From Candidatus Acidiferrales bacterium (GTDB lineage: Bacteria > Acidobacteriota > Terriglobia > Acidiferrales > UBA7541), in the NCBI GenBank assembly GCA_031296075.1, contig JARLGK010000224.1:1-41350 (forward strand): 41,350 bases of DNA. The letters run 5' to 3'. Each line of letters opens with the position of its first letter. Position 1 is the stretch's first letter. Below the pieces are notes generated by a model. The model was not told where the DNA came from. It ran no database searches and saw only the letters and a program-made list of their open reading frames with translations. A program made the position numbers and the translations under genes. Positions 31,218-39,585 of the stretch are shown here, in pieces.

Positions 31218-34200
31218 TTAGAACTCGAACCGCAGCGCGAACTGCATCACGCGCGACGGTTCCTGTCCCGACAAACCGACGATCTGGCCAAAATTGCTGT
31301 CAATTGCGCCCGTGTCCGGCAGGCCAAAGTTGGTGTGGTTGAAGACGTTGTAGGCCTCCGACACGAATCTGAGCCTATACCTTTCGTTCGCGATCGGGAA
31401 GTTCTTAGAGACCTCCAAATCCAGGTTCGAAAAGTGCGGGCCGTGCAGGGTATCCCGGCTGCCGCTTTGCAGGCCGGTAACGGGAGAGAATGCTCCGCTG
31501 GCCGTCGCCTGATTCGCAAAGAACTGGACCTCGGGACCCGTCCCCGGGACTTGAACGACATGGATACTGGATTTGACCTCGGATTTCGTCCCGGTAAAAA
31601 GCATCCCCGTATCCGCAGCTAGACTTACCGTATCGAAGAACGCGACGGACGTATTGTTGACGGTGAACGCCAACCCCGTGCGATAGGTCTCGATTCCGGA
31701 AATCGTCCAGCCCCCGATCACCTCGTTCAGTAACCACCCTGCATTCCTGCCGAACGCTTGGCCGCGGCCGAAAGGTAGGCCATAGACAAAATCGCCAGTG
31801 ATCGAGTGCCGAACGTCGAACTCGGAATTGCCTCTGCATGCACGGAGGTTGGTAACGTCGCACATAACCGACGTAACGCCCGACTGGAAGTTGCCATTCT
31901 CATTCGCCACGGTCGAGCCGTTATCAATCGAATGGGCAAATGTATAGTTGACGTCGAACTGCAGGTTGTTGGAAAGCCGCTTGCGCAGCGTCAAGAACAG
32001 CGAGTTGTAGTCAGAGTATCCCTTGTTTGCCATCAAGGCATCCACGAAAAACTGAGGGGTGAGGCCGACGTTTTGTGGAAATGGCAGAGAGGCCACGATT
32101 TCTCCGGTGGCTCCCTGTTGCAGCGCCCCGAATTGACTGGTATAGACGAAGTGCGTGCAGCTTGTAAGGATCTGCGGATTGGACTGGCAACTTCCGCCGA
32201 GTGCAGCGCTGATTTGATTCTCGAAGAAGGGCTGGTTGGGCACGGAAGCGGCAGGCAGACCCGCGCCGCCGTTTGCTCGAGAATCCACTTCCAACGTCGA
32301 GAAGGCATTGACCAATGTTTGCTTCGACGCCGGGTCCGTGAAATCCATGGCCTGCGAGACATCGCCCAACTGCATGAGCAGCCGGCCGAACCGTCCGTAA
32401 TAGTCGGCCTCCAACTGGAAGCCGTGGGGTAGTTCCCGCTGCACTCCAAAGCTGGCTGTTATCGAATACGGGGTCTTCAACGCGGGATCGATGCCGTCGT
32501 TGAAGATAGCTGCCGGCGTTAGGGGTGTCTGGAATGGGGGAGGCACTATCGGGAAAGGCGCCACGCTCAGCGAGTTCATACGCGGGTCGTTTTTGATCGC
32601 AAAGGTCGTCGTGGTACCCGTATTGAATTGCTGAGCGACCGTGTTCCCGAACAAATAGTTCGATTGATCCTCAAAGTTTGTGATGGCGTATATAACGGAC
32701 TCATCGTAAATGAGGCCACCGCCCGCCCGGACCACGGTCTTCCCGTCGCCGAAAAGATCGCCGAGGAGACCTCCCCTGAACGAAGGATTCCACGCCAAGC
32801 CAATTCTCGGAGAAAAGTCATGATATTCGGGTTTGTACAACGACTGCGCTCCCCCTTTGACTCCATTCCCTGCCAGTTGATAGGTGAGCAGCGGAGTCGC
32901 ATTGGGTCCGGAAATGCCGGCTAGACCATTGGCCTCGCGCGCCTTGACGATGGCGTCGAGATTCGTATTGAAGAACTGCGCCTCCGTGCCATGCACTTCG
33001 TAGGGCGGCTGCTGGAATTGCCAACGCACTCCCAGGAGAAGCGACAGATCGTGGCGAATCCTCCAAGTGTCCTGCGCATAACCCGCGACTTCGTTGATGC
33101 GCCAGTCTCGCGCTGCGGGTGATCCCAAAGCAAGTGCAGTACCGGCGCCGGTGTAGTTGATCGCGGTTTGCTGGTTCCAGATAATACCCAAATCGCCCAT
33201 GAAAAAATTGTCCCACTTGCTCTGGGCCGTAGCATCCGGGAGGATATTGCCGGGCTCGTATGGAGTACCCGCAAGGCCGGTGACCGCTCCGCCAAGCCCT
33301 TCCTGAACAAACGTAAAGTCATTGATGAGCCCGCTGCGAACCTTCGAGGCATTCCATTGTCCGCCAAATTGGAGGGTGTGACTGCCGTGGATCCACGTGA
33401 AATCGTCACGGACCGTGGGATCCGGGACGACATCTCCCGACGCAGTCTGCCGCTCGAAAGGTGTTGCAAACGATGCGCCTTGAAAACTGCCGAAGAAGCT
33501 CAACTCATAGAAGCTGCCCGCTCCGTTGAACGCGATCGGGAACTGCACATTCGCACGAGTTTCTCCGTAGGTAAATTGATTGATCATGTTGGAATTGATC
33601 GTCCAGGTGTCGCCAATCACCCATGCGCGGTCCCGCTCCGTCTCGAGCGATGTTAGCGGATCACGAGGAAACTGCACCGGAACATTGCCGTTGCTGAGGT
33701 TGATGCCGCTCCGGTTGATAATGTTGAAGCGACCGAAGAGCTTGTTGTTGCCAGTCAGGTTGTAGTCCACGCGGCTAAAATAGCTGTTCTCGGTAACTGG
33801 ATTCGGCGCGTTGAATCGGAGCCCGGCAGTGTTGAGGCCGTCTCCCACCGTATAGTCGTTGGGGGCCGGATACCGATTTGCAAAAGCAGTCAACAAAACG
33901 GGAGCAGGTCCGGCCTGCGCGAACCCTGGGCTTGTGCAGGTAGCCGTCGAACAGGGATCGAACGCCGCCACCTGTGCAGCCGAAAGAATGGTAACGCAGG
34001 TCGTGCTGACGTCCGCGGACGATAGGCGCGCGGTCTTGTCGCAGCCGGGGGTGTCATTGATATACGCGATCTCGCCCTTCTGTGCGTGAGGAAACGGCAC
34101 GAACTGAAGCTCGGAGAGTGCCGATTTGTCGCGCCTGCCGTCATATTCGAAGAAGAAAAAAAGCTTGTCTTTCAGTACCGGGCCGCCGACATTTCCGCCG

Positions 34201-35099
34201 AACTGGTTCCGGTCGAGACCCAACCGCGGGAGGTCTGATTGAACATTGAAATACGTGTTGGCTTCGGTGGCTGCCGTCCGATTGTACTCGTAGGCGGCGC
34301 CATGCCACGCGTTCGCGCCGCTCTTGGTGGTGATGATAGTCTGCGCTCCGCCGCGACCGCCGTATTCAGCCGTAGGCTGGGCCACTTGTGTAGTGAATTC
34401 CTGGATTGCGTCCACGGGAACGGAGGCTATGGTGGTGAAGGACTCGCCGGTTCTAAAATCCGTGGCATCAATGCCGTCCACGACGATATTGTTCTGGTCC
34501 GCGCGCGCGCCCGCCACTGAGCCGTCCCTTGTAAAGTTTGGATCGAGATTGGAGAGCTTTGCCTGACCCTGGTTCATCTGCGCGCTGACCACGCCAGTCT
34601 CAAGCCGCAATAGATTGCCTGGGTTATCTCGGAACTCATCGGGCAAGTTGGCGATCGCGTTGTTGTCCAAAGTGTGGCCAATCGTGGAGTTCGTTGTATC
34701 GAGCGTAACCGAACCCTCGGCCGTAACCTCGACCTTTTGTGAAAGCGTGCCCAGCGCCAGCTTGATATCCTGCGTCGTCGCCGTGGCGACCGGCAGATAT
34801 ACGCTATTGATAACGAAGACCTGGAAACCCTCCTTGCTTACCGTCAGCGCGTATCCGGGGCCCGGAGGGAGGTCTACAAATCGGTAGGTGCCGTCGCCGC
34901 CGGTTTTCGCGTCATGCTCGGTTGCCGTGCGCGTATCGGTGAGCTTTACATCCGCGCCCGCAACCGCCGCGCCGGTTGTGTCCGTTACCGTGCCCGTGAG
35001 CGACGCGGTGCTTTGCGCTTGAGTCCGGCCCGAAATAAAAAAGAGAACCACCAACAGCGCGAAAATCACGATGACACTACGCCCTAGTTTTGTAATCAT
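31218..35099 (-). CDS. TonB-dependent receptor, Oar-like, with N-terminal carboxypeptidase-regulatory domain
   Basis: 1293 residues from ATG 35099 (GGGGAG four bases upstream; the upstream in-frame extension is not signal-like). The signal peptide is about 1-29 (VIVIFALLVVLFFISGRTQAQ). Next comes a carboxypeptidase-regulatory domain (about 32-110, LTGTVTDTTGAAVAGADVKL), the linker LGTLSQKVEVTAEGSVTLDT, a plug domain (about 140-280, with GGRGGAQTIITTKSGANAWHG) and a long 22-strand beta-barrel ending in the typical terminal Phe (MQFALRFEF). Oar-type receptors are abundant in Acidobacteria and are thought to import or export large substrates, using energy from TonB. Substrate unknown. A TonB gene lies 1.4 kb away. 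Followed by a strong terminator. Confidence 0.94.
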   Translation of the reverse strand: MITKLGRSVIVIFALLVVLFFISGRTQAQSTASLTGTVTDTTGAAVAGADVKLTDTRTATEHDAKTGGDGTYRFVDLPPGPGYALTVSKEGFQVFVINSVYLPVATATTQDIKLALGTLSQKVEVTAEGSVTLDTTNSTIGHTLDNNAIANLPDEFRDNPGNLLRLETGVVSAQMNQGQAKLSNLDPNFTRDGSVAGARADQNNIVVDGIDATDFRTGESFTTIASVPVDAIQEFTTQVAQPTAEYGGRGGAQTIITTKSGANAWHGAAYEYNRTAATEANTYFNVQSDLPRLGLDRNQFGGNVGGPVLKDKLFFFFEYDGRRDKSALSELQFVPFPHAQKGEIAYINDTPGCDKTARLSSADVSTTCVTILSAAQVAAFDPCSTATCTSPGFAQAGPAPVLLTAFANRYPAPNDYTVGDGLNTAGLRFNAPNPVTENSYFSRVDYNLTGNNKLFGRFNIINRSGINLSNGNVPVQFPRDPLTSLETERDRAWVIGDTWTINSNMINQFTYGETRANVQFPIAFNGAGSFYELSFFGSFQGASFATPFERQTASGDVVPDPTVRDDFTWIHGSHTLQFGGQWNASKVRSGLINDFTFVQEGLGGAVTGLAGTPYEPGNILPDATAQSKWDNFFMGDLGIIWNQQTAINYTGAGTALALGSPAARDWRINEVAGYAQDTWRIRHDLSLLLGVRWQFQQPPYEVHGTEAQFFNTNLDAIVKAREANGLAGISGPNATPLLTYQLAGNGVKGGAQSLYKPEYHDFSPRIGLAWNPSFRGGLLGDLFGDGKTVVRAGGGLIYDESVIYAITNFEDQSNYLFGNTVAQQFNTGTTTTFAIKNDPRMNSLSVAPFPIVPPPFQTPLTPAAIFNDGIDPALKTPYSITASFGVQRELPHGFQLEADYYGRFGRLLMQLGDVSQAMDFTDPASKQTLVNAFSTLEVDSRANGGAGLPAASVPNQPFFENQISAALGGSCQSNPQILTSCTHFVYTSQFGALQQGATGEIVASLPFPQNVGLTPQFFVDALMANKGYSDYNSLFLTLRKRLSNNLQFDVNYTFAHSIDNGSTVANENGNFQSGVTSVMCDVTNLRACRGNSEFDVRHSITGDFVYGLPFGRGQAFGRNAGWLLNEVIGGWTISGIETYRTGLAFTVNNTSVAFFDTVSLAADTGMLFTGTKSEVKSSIHVVQVPGTGPEVQFFANQATASGAFSPVTGLQSGSRDTLHGPHFSNLDLEVSKNFPIANERYRLRFVSEAYNVFNHTNFGLPDTGAIDSNFGQIVGLSGQEPSRVMQFALRFEF

Positions 35100-35896
35100 T
35101 TTCTCCCCTGTTCTCAGTGGCTCACGGTCCAAAATGCGCCAACATACTGCGAACCCCCACGGCAAGTTTGTACCCATTTCCATCTGGCTATAAAGTATCT
35201 ATTATCATATTGATAGGCCATCTAAACTTGCAGGTAATTGTCTCTCTACTGATTTACGTATATGAAAAACAGAAAAAGAAGGCTCGCTGTCCTGCTGGCC
35301 CGGCTTGTTTCTAGCGGACGACATCGAAATGCTTTCGGCAGGCCGCTTCTACTCGACGAGAAGCTTGTACCGTCGAGCATTGCGACCTCAACTCATGTGC
35401 CGCTCAATTGCGCTGGCCGATAGCGCCACTACCGCATCGCCGTGGGCGCACCCTGCGCGCTCTTTTGGCCTACTGTAGATAAGTTACTTAAAATCAAAGC
35501 GATGCAGATTTATGCAAAACCGGAGCAGCCGATGAATACAATTTAACATAGGAACTGATACCGCTAATCGCTCGATAGGGCCTTTCGACCGGCGTGGACC
35601 AGTTTTCTAGCTCGGACATTCCCATCGTTCTTGGTCCCGTGAATCTGGGCGCAAACGTTCCCGGGCGCCGATCCCTCGCCAGGCAGTCGAGCGACTCCAG
35701 CGAAGTCCAGGGCGTCGCCGTCCGGGTAACCGAGGGCGGGCGGTTGGCATCAAAATAGTGACCAGCCTAGAGCGGCACCCGACAAGCCCGTTCGGGAGTT
35801 CGCCCAGTGCCCTGCCGCGGCGCGGGGAGTCAAACCAAGCCCGGGCGATTGCGGCAAGCTTCGAGAACCCGAATCTCTCCCAAGGAGGATGTTCTT
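35100..35896. other. Gene-free divergent control region
   Basis: These 797 bases separate the receptor gene (minus) from the small barrel gene (plus). The part at 35180-35290 is strikingly AT-rich compared with the surroundings and includes an imperfect palindrome around CTATTATCATATTGATAG (35199-35216), a good place for the receptor promoter and an operator. On the minus strand GATAAT there could be a -10. From 35300 to 35880 I see no gene, clear promoter or RNA. A 54-codon frame at 35594-35758 is not convincing. Confidence 0.45.
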
Positions 35897-36403
35897 ATGG
35901 TCCGCAGACTGTCATGGTTGCTTGGCTTGGTTCTTCTGGTTTCGCTCTCGGCGAACGCGCAGGGACTCGGCGACAAGGCCGAGATCTTCGGCGGCTATTC
36001 GTATCTGCGCGTCGACGGTCCCCCTTCGGCTAATCTGAATGGGTGGGAATTTGCGGGCCAATACAAGGTGACCGATTGGCTGGGCGGCGTTGCGGACTTC
36101 GACGGCCACTACGGCTCGCCCGGTGGATTCAGCTCCTCCCTGCACACGTTCCTGTTTGGGCCGCAGATTTCCTGGCCGTCCCGCGTTTCGCCCTTCGCAC
36201 ACGTGTTGATCGGCGGTGCCCACATCAGCTCGGGTGGTTTCGGCGAATCGGCGTTTGCTATGGCCATCGGCGGAGGAATTGACACCAGGCTCGTGCACGG
36301 AATTTACTGGCGCGTCATTCAGGGCGATTACCTCCCCACGCACTTCGGCAACGCCTGGGAAAATAACGCGCGCCTCTCGACCGGGATCGTCTTCCGGTTC
36401 TAG
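35897..36403 (+). CDS. Small outer-membrane beta-barrel protein
   Basis: 168 residues; AAGGAGG lies eight bases before ATG 35897. The signal peptide is about 1-22 (LSWLLGLVLLVSLSANAQG). The mature protein has alternating amphipathic strands (AEIFGGYSYLRVDG, WEFAGQYKVTDWLGGVADFDG, LHTFLFGPQISW, VSPFAHVLIGGAHI, FAMAIGGGIDTRL) and ends with the aromatic C-terminal signature GIVFRF, as expected for an eight-stranded OmpA/OmpX-like barrel. No peptidoglycan-binding domain. Function unknown; such proteins often contribute to adhesion or envelope stability. It converges with the TonB gene, with a hairpin between them. Confidence 0.88.
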   Translation: MVRRLSWLLGLVLLVSLSANAQGLGDKAEIFGGYSYLRVDGPPSANLNGWEFAGQYKVTDWLGGVADFDGHYGSPGGFSSSLHTFLFGPQISWPSRVSPFAHVLIGGAHISSGGFGESAFAMAIGGGIDTRLVHGIYWRVIQGDYLPTHFGNAWENNARLSTGIVFRF

Positions 36404-36425
36404 GCGCTGGTTTGGTCGAGTCGTT

Positions 36426-36474
36426 CAGGAGCGGTTCGTGCCGCGCTGGTCGCGAGCGCGCGAAGCCGCTCCTG
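36426..36474. repeat. REP-like hairpin between converging genes (bidirectional terminator)
   Basis: CAGGAGCGG (36426-36434) and CCGCTCCTG (36466-36474) are perfect inverted copies; inside them TTCG/CGAA and GCGC/GCGC can also pair. The 49-base structure lies between the barrel gene (ends 36403) and the TonB gene (ends 36488). It has no T run, so it may act as a REP-type mRNA stabiliser or roadblock for both. Confidence 0.65.
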
Positions 36475-36487
36475 GTATCGCTTCACT

Positions 36488-37234
36488 CTAGTAATTTCCT
36501 AAAACAAAGTTGACTGTGATTTCCGTCTCGACCTCGACCGCCTCGCCATCCAGCAGCGTTGGCCGGTAGCGCCATTGTTGCACCGCGCTCAGCGCGGACT
36601 CCGCGAGGATCGGATTTCCGCTCACGATTTCGATCTCGTGCACTTCGCCATCGGTTCCGATCGTGGCGCGCAACAGCACCGTGCCGGAGAGACGAATTGT
36701 CCTGGCCATCCATGGATAGTCGGGTTGCACGCAATGAATGAGCATGGCGTTCATCACGCCTGCGCTCATCTTCAGAGGCTTGCTCGGCGGCTTCAGGCGC
36801 GCAATTTCCACCGCGCGGCCGCTCTCACCCCCGCCGGGAATCAACGGCGATGAACCCGGCTCGTGCGAGTCGCCATGCGGCTCAATTCCCGGCGGTTCCG
36901 GGTCCGCGCCCTCGACGATATGAGGTGGAATTATCGGCGGTTGGTAGAGTGGCGGAGCGACCACGTGCCGCCGGCTCGATGTCTGCCGGACGCCGTGGTT
37001 ATGTGGCAGCGGTCGGGACTCCCGCTCGCCGTGATAAGGCGGCACGGGTGTTAGAGCGAGTTGAGGCGACAGCACGCCCAGCGTGGCGAGCGGCCACAGC
37101 AGCACGGCGGCCACAACCGCGACCTCGAGAAACATGGAAGCTGCCAACGCTTTTCCGCGAAGCAGTTTCGCGCGCCCGTTTGCCGCGGCATCGCTATCCA
37201 CCATGCACTGCGAAAGGTTTCCGAGGTCGCTCAT
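36488..37234 (-). CDS. TonB family energy transducer
   Basis: 248 residues from ATG 37234, which has GGAGG seven bases upstream; an in-frame upstream start at 37285 lacks one. Order: short cytoplasmic part, one membrane helix (about 32-58, SMFLEVAVVAAVLLWPLATLGVL), a Pro/His-rich periplasmic spacer (PPLYQPPIIPPHIVE, DPEPPGIEPHGDSHEP), and a C-terminal TonB domain (about 165-248: PDYPWMARTIRLSGTVLLRA, SALSAVQQWRYRPTLLDGEA). It would link the ExbB/ExbD proton channel to outer-membrane receptors such as the one 1.4 kb away. No exbB or exbD is in the window. The spacer is shorter than in classic TonB. Exact partner inferred. Confidence 0.91.
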   Translation of the reverse strand: MSDLGNLSQCMVDSDAAANGRAKLLRGKALAASMFLEVAVVAAVLLWPLATLGVLSPQLALTPVPPYHGERESRPLPHNHGVRQTSSRRHVVAPPLYQPPIIPPHIVEGADPEPPGIEPHGDSHEPGSSPLIPGGGESGRAVEIARLKPPSKPLKMSAGVMNAMLIHCVQPDYPWMARTIRLSGTVLLRATIGTDGEVHEIEIVSGNPILAESALSAVQQWRYRPTLLDGEAVEVETEITVNFVLGNY

Positions 37235-37503
37235 GGACACACCTCCACGGTTCGATTGGACGCACTCGAACTGCGTTCGCGGCACCCCCCGTCCGCTCTC
37301 GGTGAAGCGCGGCCGCGTTTGGTTAGCCTATGGAGTCCGCGCGATCTCTACATGGCATAGACACCATAGCCGCGAGCAGGTTCCCAAGCGTGGTGGATTA
37401 CTACTCCCGGAACTTCGTAAGGCCCTGTCTATAAATGGGTTATCTGGTGTTCGAAAACTGTGCATCATTCCGCGGGGTTTGTGCGTCTAAGCCTTTGCAA
37501 GCG

Positions 37504-37515
37504 CCCCAATTGGGG
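37504..37515. promoter_or_regulatory. Perfect 12-bp palindrome upstream of the CxxC protein gene
   Basis: CCCCAATTGGGG lies 18 bases before the start codon and is followed by a direct repeat GGGGTCAT-aaa-GGGGTCAT. The second GGGG also serves as ribosome site. The palindrome has the form of an operator, so the downstream gene may be repressed or autoregulated. Confidence 0.4.
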
Positions 37516-37532
37516 GTCATAAAGGGGTCATT

Positions 37533-37847
37533 ATGAGAGGTTCTTCTACTGAGACAGTGGGCGTTCGCTTCACGGGCTGGGCCGCGCTGCACCGCGACCC
37601 GCTCGAAGACCGCGTCGAGTATACGTGTCCGCACTGCGGGACGCACGGCGCAAAGGATGCCCGCCGGCCGCGGTCCGAGTATCACTTCACCGACGGGTTC
37701 GTCCAGGATCTACAAGGTGAGATGAGTCGGTGCGCTGGTTGCAAGCGTTCGCTGCGGGTTTCGCCCGTGGTCCTGCTTCACGACCGGGACGAACAGCGCC
37801 GCTTCAACGCCGTGTTTCTAGCGGACGCGGAAATCTCGAAGAACTAA
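37533..37847 (+). CDS. Small zinc-ribbon-like protein (two CxxC pairs)
   Basis: 104 residues from ATG 37533 with GGGG seven bases upstream. Two Cys pairs, C32-P-H-C35 and C67-A-G-C70, are spaced as in a zinc ribbon or treble-clef knuckle. The rest is hydrophilic with basic and acidic stretches (DARRPRSEYHF) and ends with two amphipathic strands (LRVSPVVLLHDRD and RFNAVFLADAEI). I do not recognise the family; a zinc-binding nucleic-acid or ribosome-associated role is possible but unproven. It is not a shadow, since no gene overlaps it on the other strand. It converges with the LOG-family gene, 56 bases apart. Confidence 0.65.
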   Translation: MRGSSTETVGVRFTGWAALHRDPLEDRVEYTCPHCGTHGAKDARRPRSEYHFTDGFVQDLQGEMSRCAGCKRSLRVSPVVLLHDRDEQRRFNAVFLADAEISKN

Positions 37848-37903
37848 GCGCGCTCGGCGAGGATTTCCGGAAGCTGGAGTGTTTCCTGTGGGGTGTGTCT
37901 GCG

Positions 37904-38785
37904 CTACACAGTTCGCTTGGCTCCGCCGGACGAGCCGCCAATCGAATCCACGTCGAGGTCCAGATGGTGTTCCTCCATCTGGCTGCGGACGCGCTCGAAG
38001 GCTTCCTCCACCGTATCGGCAAACTGCAGCATCTTGTACTCGCGCTCGCTGACGGTTCCGGTGTGGATCATGTGCCGCCAATCGATCACCTTGTGCCAGT
38101 ATTTTCGCCCGTAGATGAGAATCAAATGGTGCGACGACATTTTTTTCGTCTGCATCAGCGTGAGCACTTCCCAGAGTTCGTCCATCGTCCCGAAGCCTCC
38201 GGGGAAAACGATCAGCGCCTTGGCCATCTGCGCGAACCATAGCTTGCGCATGAAGAAATAGTGGAAACAGAAATTCAGTTCCGGCGTGATATACGGATTC
38301 GGCCGCTGCTCGTGCGGCAATTGAATGCTCAGTCCCACGGAGGACCCTCCCGCTTCCGCCGCTCCCCGGTTCGCCGCTTCCATGATTCCGGGTCCTCCGC
38401 CGGAGCATACGACGAAGCGCTTCGGCTGCGACCCAAGCGTCATGCTCCAGGAGGTGATCCGGCGCGAAAGCTCGCGCGCCTCTTCGTAATAGCGCGACAT
38501 CCCCACGATGGATTTCGCGGCGCTGAGTTTTATGCGCCACGCGCCCGACCGGCGGCCGCGCGCGGCGTGCCGAAGTTTCTTCAGTTGCGCGAGCGCGCGT
38601 TCGCGCGGCTGAATGCGCGCCGAACCGAACATCACGATCGTGTCGCCGACGTTCGCCCGCCGGAGCCGGTTGATCGGGTCAATGTACTCTGCCAGAATCC
38701 GCAGCGGCCTCGCCGGAAGGCTCTCCATAAAACCTGGATCCTGATACGCCAGTTTTGACATCGGCAGGTGACCAAAACGCTTCAT
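37904..38785 (-). CDS. LOG/TIGR00730 family Rossmann-fold protein
   Basis: 293 residues from ATG 38785 with GAGGGGG upstream. The family signatures are present: FVVCSGGGPGIMEAANRGA (about 133-151) and VFPGGFGTMDELWEVLTLMQ (about 203-222), the PGGxGTxxE motif that binds the nucleotide phosphate. Family members labelled LOG are cytokinin-nucleoside-5'-monophosphate phosphoribohydrolases; many bacterial members are of unknown use and are wrongly called lysine decarboxylases. This one has a long N-terminal extension of about 70 residues (IDPINRLRRANVGDTIVMFG starts the fold) and an acidic C-terminus (EEHHLDLDVDSIGG). It converges with the CxxC gene and is 215 bases downstream of pyrE on the same strand. 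Confidence 0.9.
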   Translation of the reverse strand: MKRFGHLPMSKLAYQDPGFMESLPARPLRILAEYIDPINRLRRANVGDTIVMFGSARIQPRERALAQLKKLRHAARGRRSGAWRIKLSAAKSIVGMSRYYEEARELSRRITSWSMTLGSQPKRFVVCSGGGPGIMEAANRGAAEAGGSSVGLSIQLPHEQRPNPYITPELNFCFHYFFMRKLWFAQMAKALIVFPGGFGTMDELWEVLTLMQTKKMSSHHLILIYGRKYWHKVIDWRHMIHTGTVSEREYKMLQFADTVEEAFERVRSQMEEHHLDLDVDSIGGSSGGAKRTV

Positions 38786-39000
38786 GATTCCCCCTCGCAA
38801 GTCGTGCAGCAAGCATTCTAGCCCGGCGCTCCGGCGGCGACGCGCCGAGATCGCGTGCCCGCGTTCGATCGTGCAATGGTCCTGGTTCGCTGGGACATCA
38901 AAAATTCAATGAGGTACAGGGTAAAGGACTGTGTCCGGAGTCGAGGTATAGGACTGGACCCCAGTACAGTTCGCGCGACCGAAGGATCGTGCGCGAAAGG

Positions 39001-39585
39001 TTACGAAGCGGTGCGAGCGGTTCCGGCGGGCTTTGTGTTGTCGGCGAGGAGTTCTCTCGCGGTGAAGATCGAGCGGTAGTTGTATTTCGCGCGCAGCATT
39101 TCCGAGCCGCCCTCTTCGCGATCCACCAGGCTGATCACGGCGACCACTTCGCAGCCCTCGCGCTCGGCGGCTTCGATGGCTTCCTGCGTGGAGCCGCCGG
39201 TGGTGCAGACGTCATCGACAATCGCGACACGCTTGCCGCGGGTTTCTTCCATTCCTTCGATCTGCTTCTTGCGGCCGTGGCCCTTCGCTTCCTTGCGAAC
39301 TAGAAAACCTTGCACGGGCCGCTTCTCGATCGCGCTCACCACGATTGCCGCGGACACCACGGGATCGGCGCCCATGCTGAGTCCACCAATCGCGTCCGGC
39401 TTCACGCCCATTTCGTCGAGCAATTCGAGGACGCTGTAGCCCGTGAGCCGCGCGCCCTCCGGATCGAGCGTCGTCAGCCGGCAATCGAGGTAGTAGTTGC
39501 TTTTCTTGCCGGAGGCCAGCGTGAAGTCGCCGCGCACGAGCGATTTCGCGCGCAGCAGATTCGCAAGCTGTTCTCGGTGGCTCAT
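39001..39585 (-). CDS. pyrE: Orotate phosphoribosyltransferase
   Basis: 194 residues from ATG 39585. It joins orotate to PRPP to make OMP in pyrimidine synthesis. The PRPP-binding motif VAIVDDVCTTGGST is complete (about 122-135). The N-terminal FTLASGKKSNYYLDCR and the AIGGLSMGADPVVSA segment fit the family, as does the flexible loop VRKEAKGHGRKKQIEG. The start overlaps the gyrA stop by one base (TGATG), so the two are translationally coupled. A GTG directly before it could add one residue. The end (KPAGTARTAS) is unusual in composition but short. Confidence 0.95.
   Translation of the reverse strand: MSHREQLANLLRAKSLVRGDFTLASGKKSNYYLDCRLTTLDPEGARLTGYSVLELLDEMGVKPDAIGGLSMGADPVVSAAIVVSAIEKRPVQGFLVRKEAKGHGRKKQIEGMEETRGKRVAIVDDVCTTGGSTQEAIEAAEREGCEVVAVISLVDREEGGSEMLRAKYNYRSIFTARELLADNTKPAGTARTAS

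Noticed and set aside
35594-35758. 54-codon frame starting at a GTG upstream of the small barrel gene
   Set aside because: No ribosome site, no domain and unusual composition; not enough support for a gene.
37904-38785. Lysine decarboxylase
   Set aside because: The PGGxGTxxE motif belongs to the LOG-type family; the decarboxylase name is a known misannotation.
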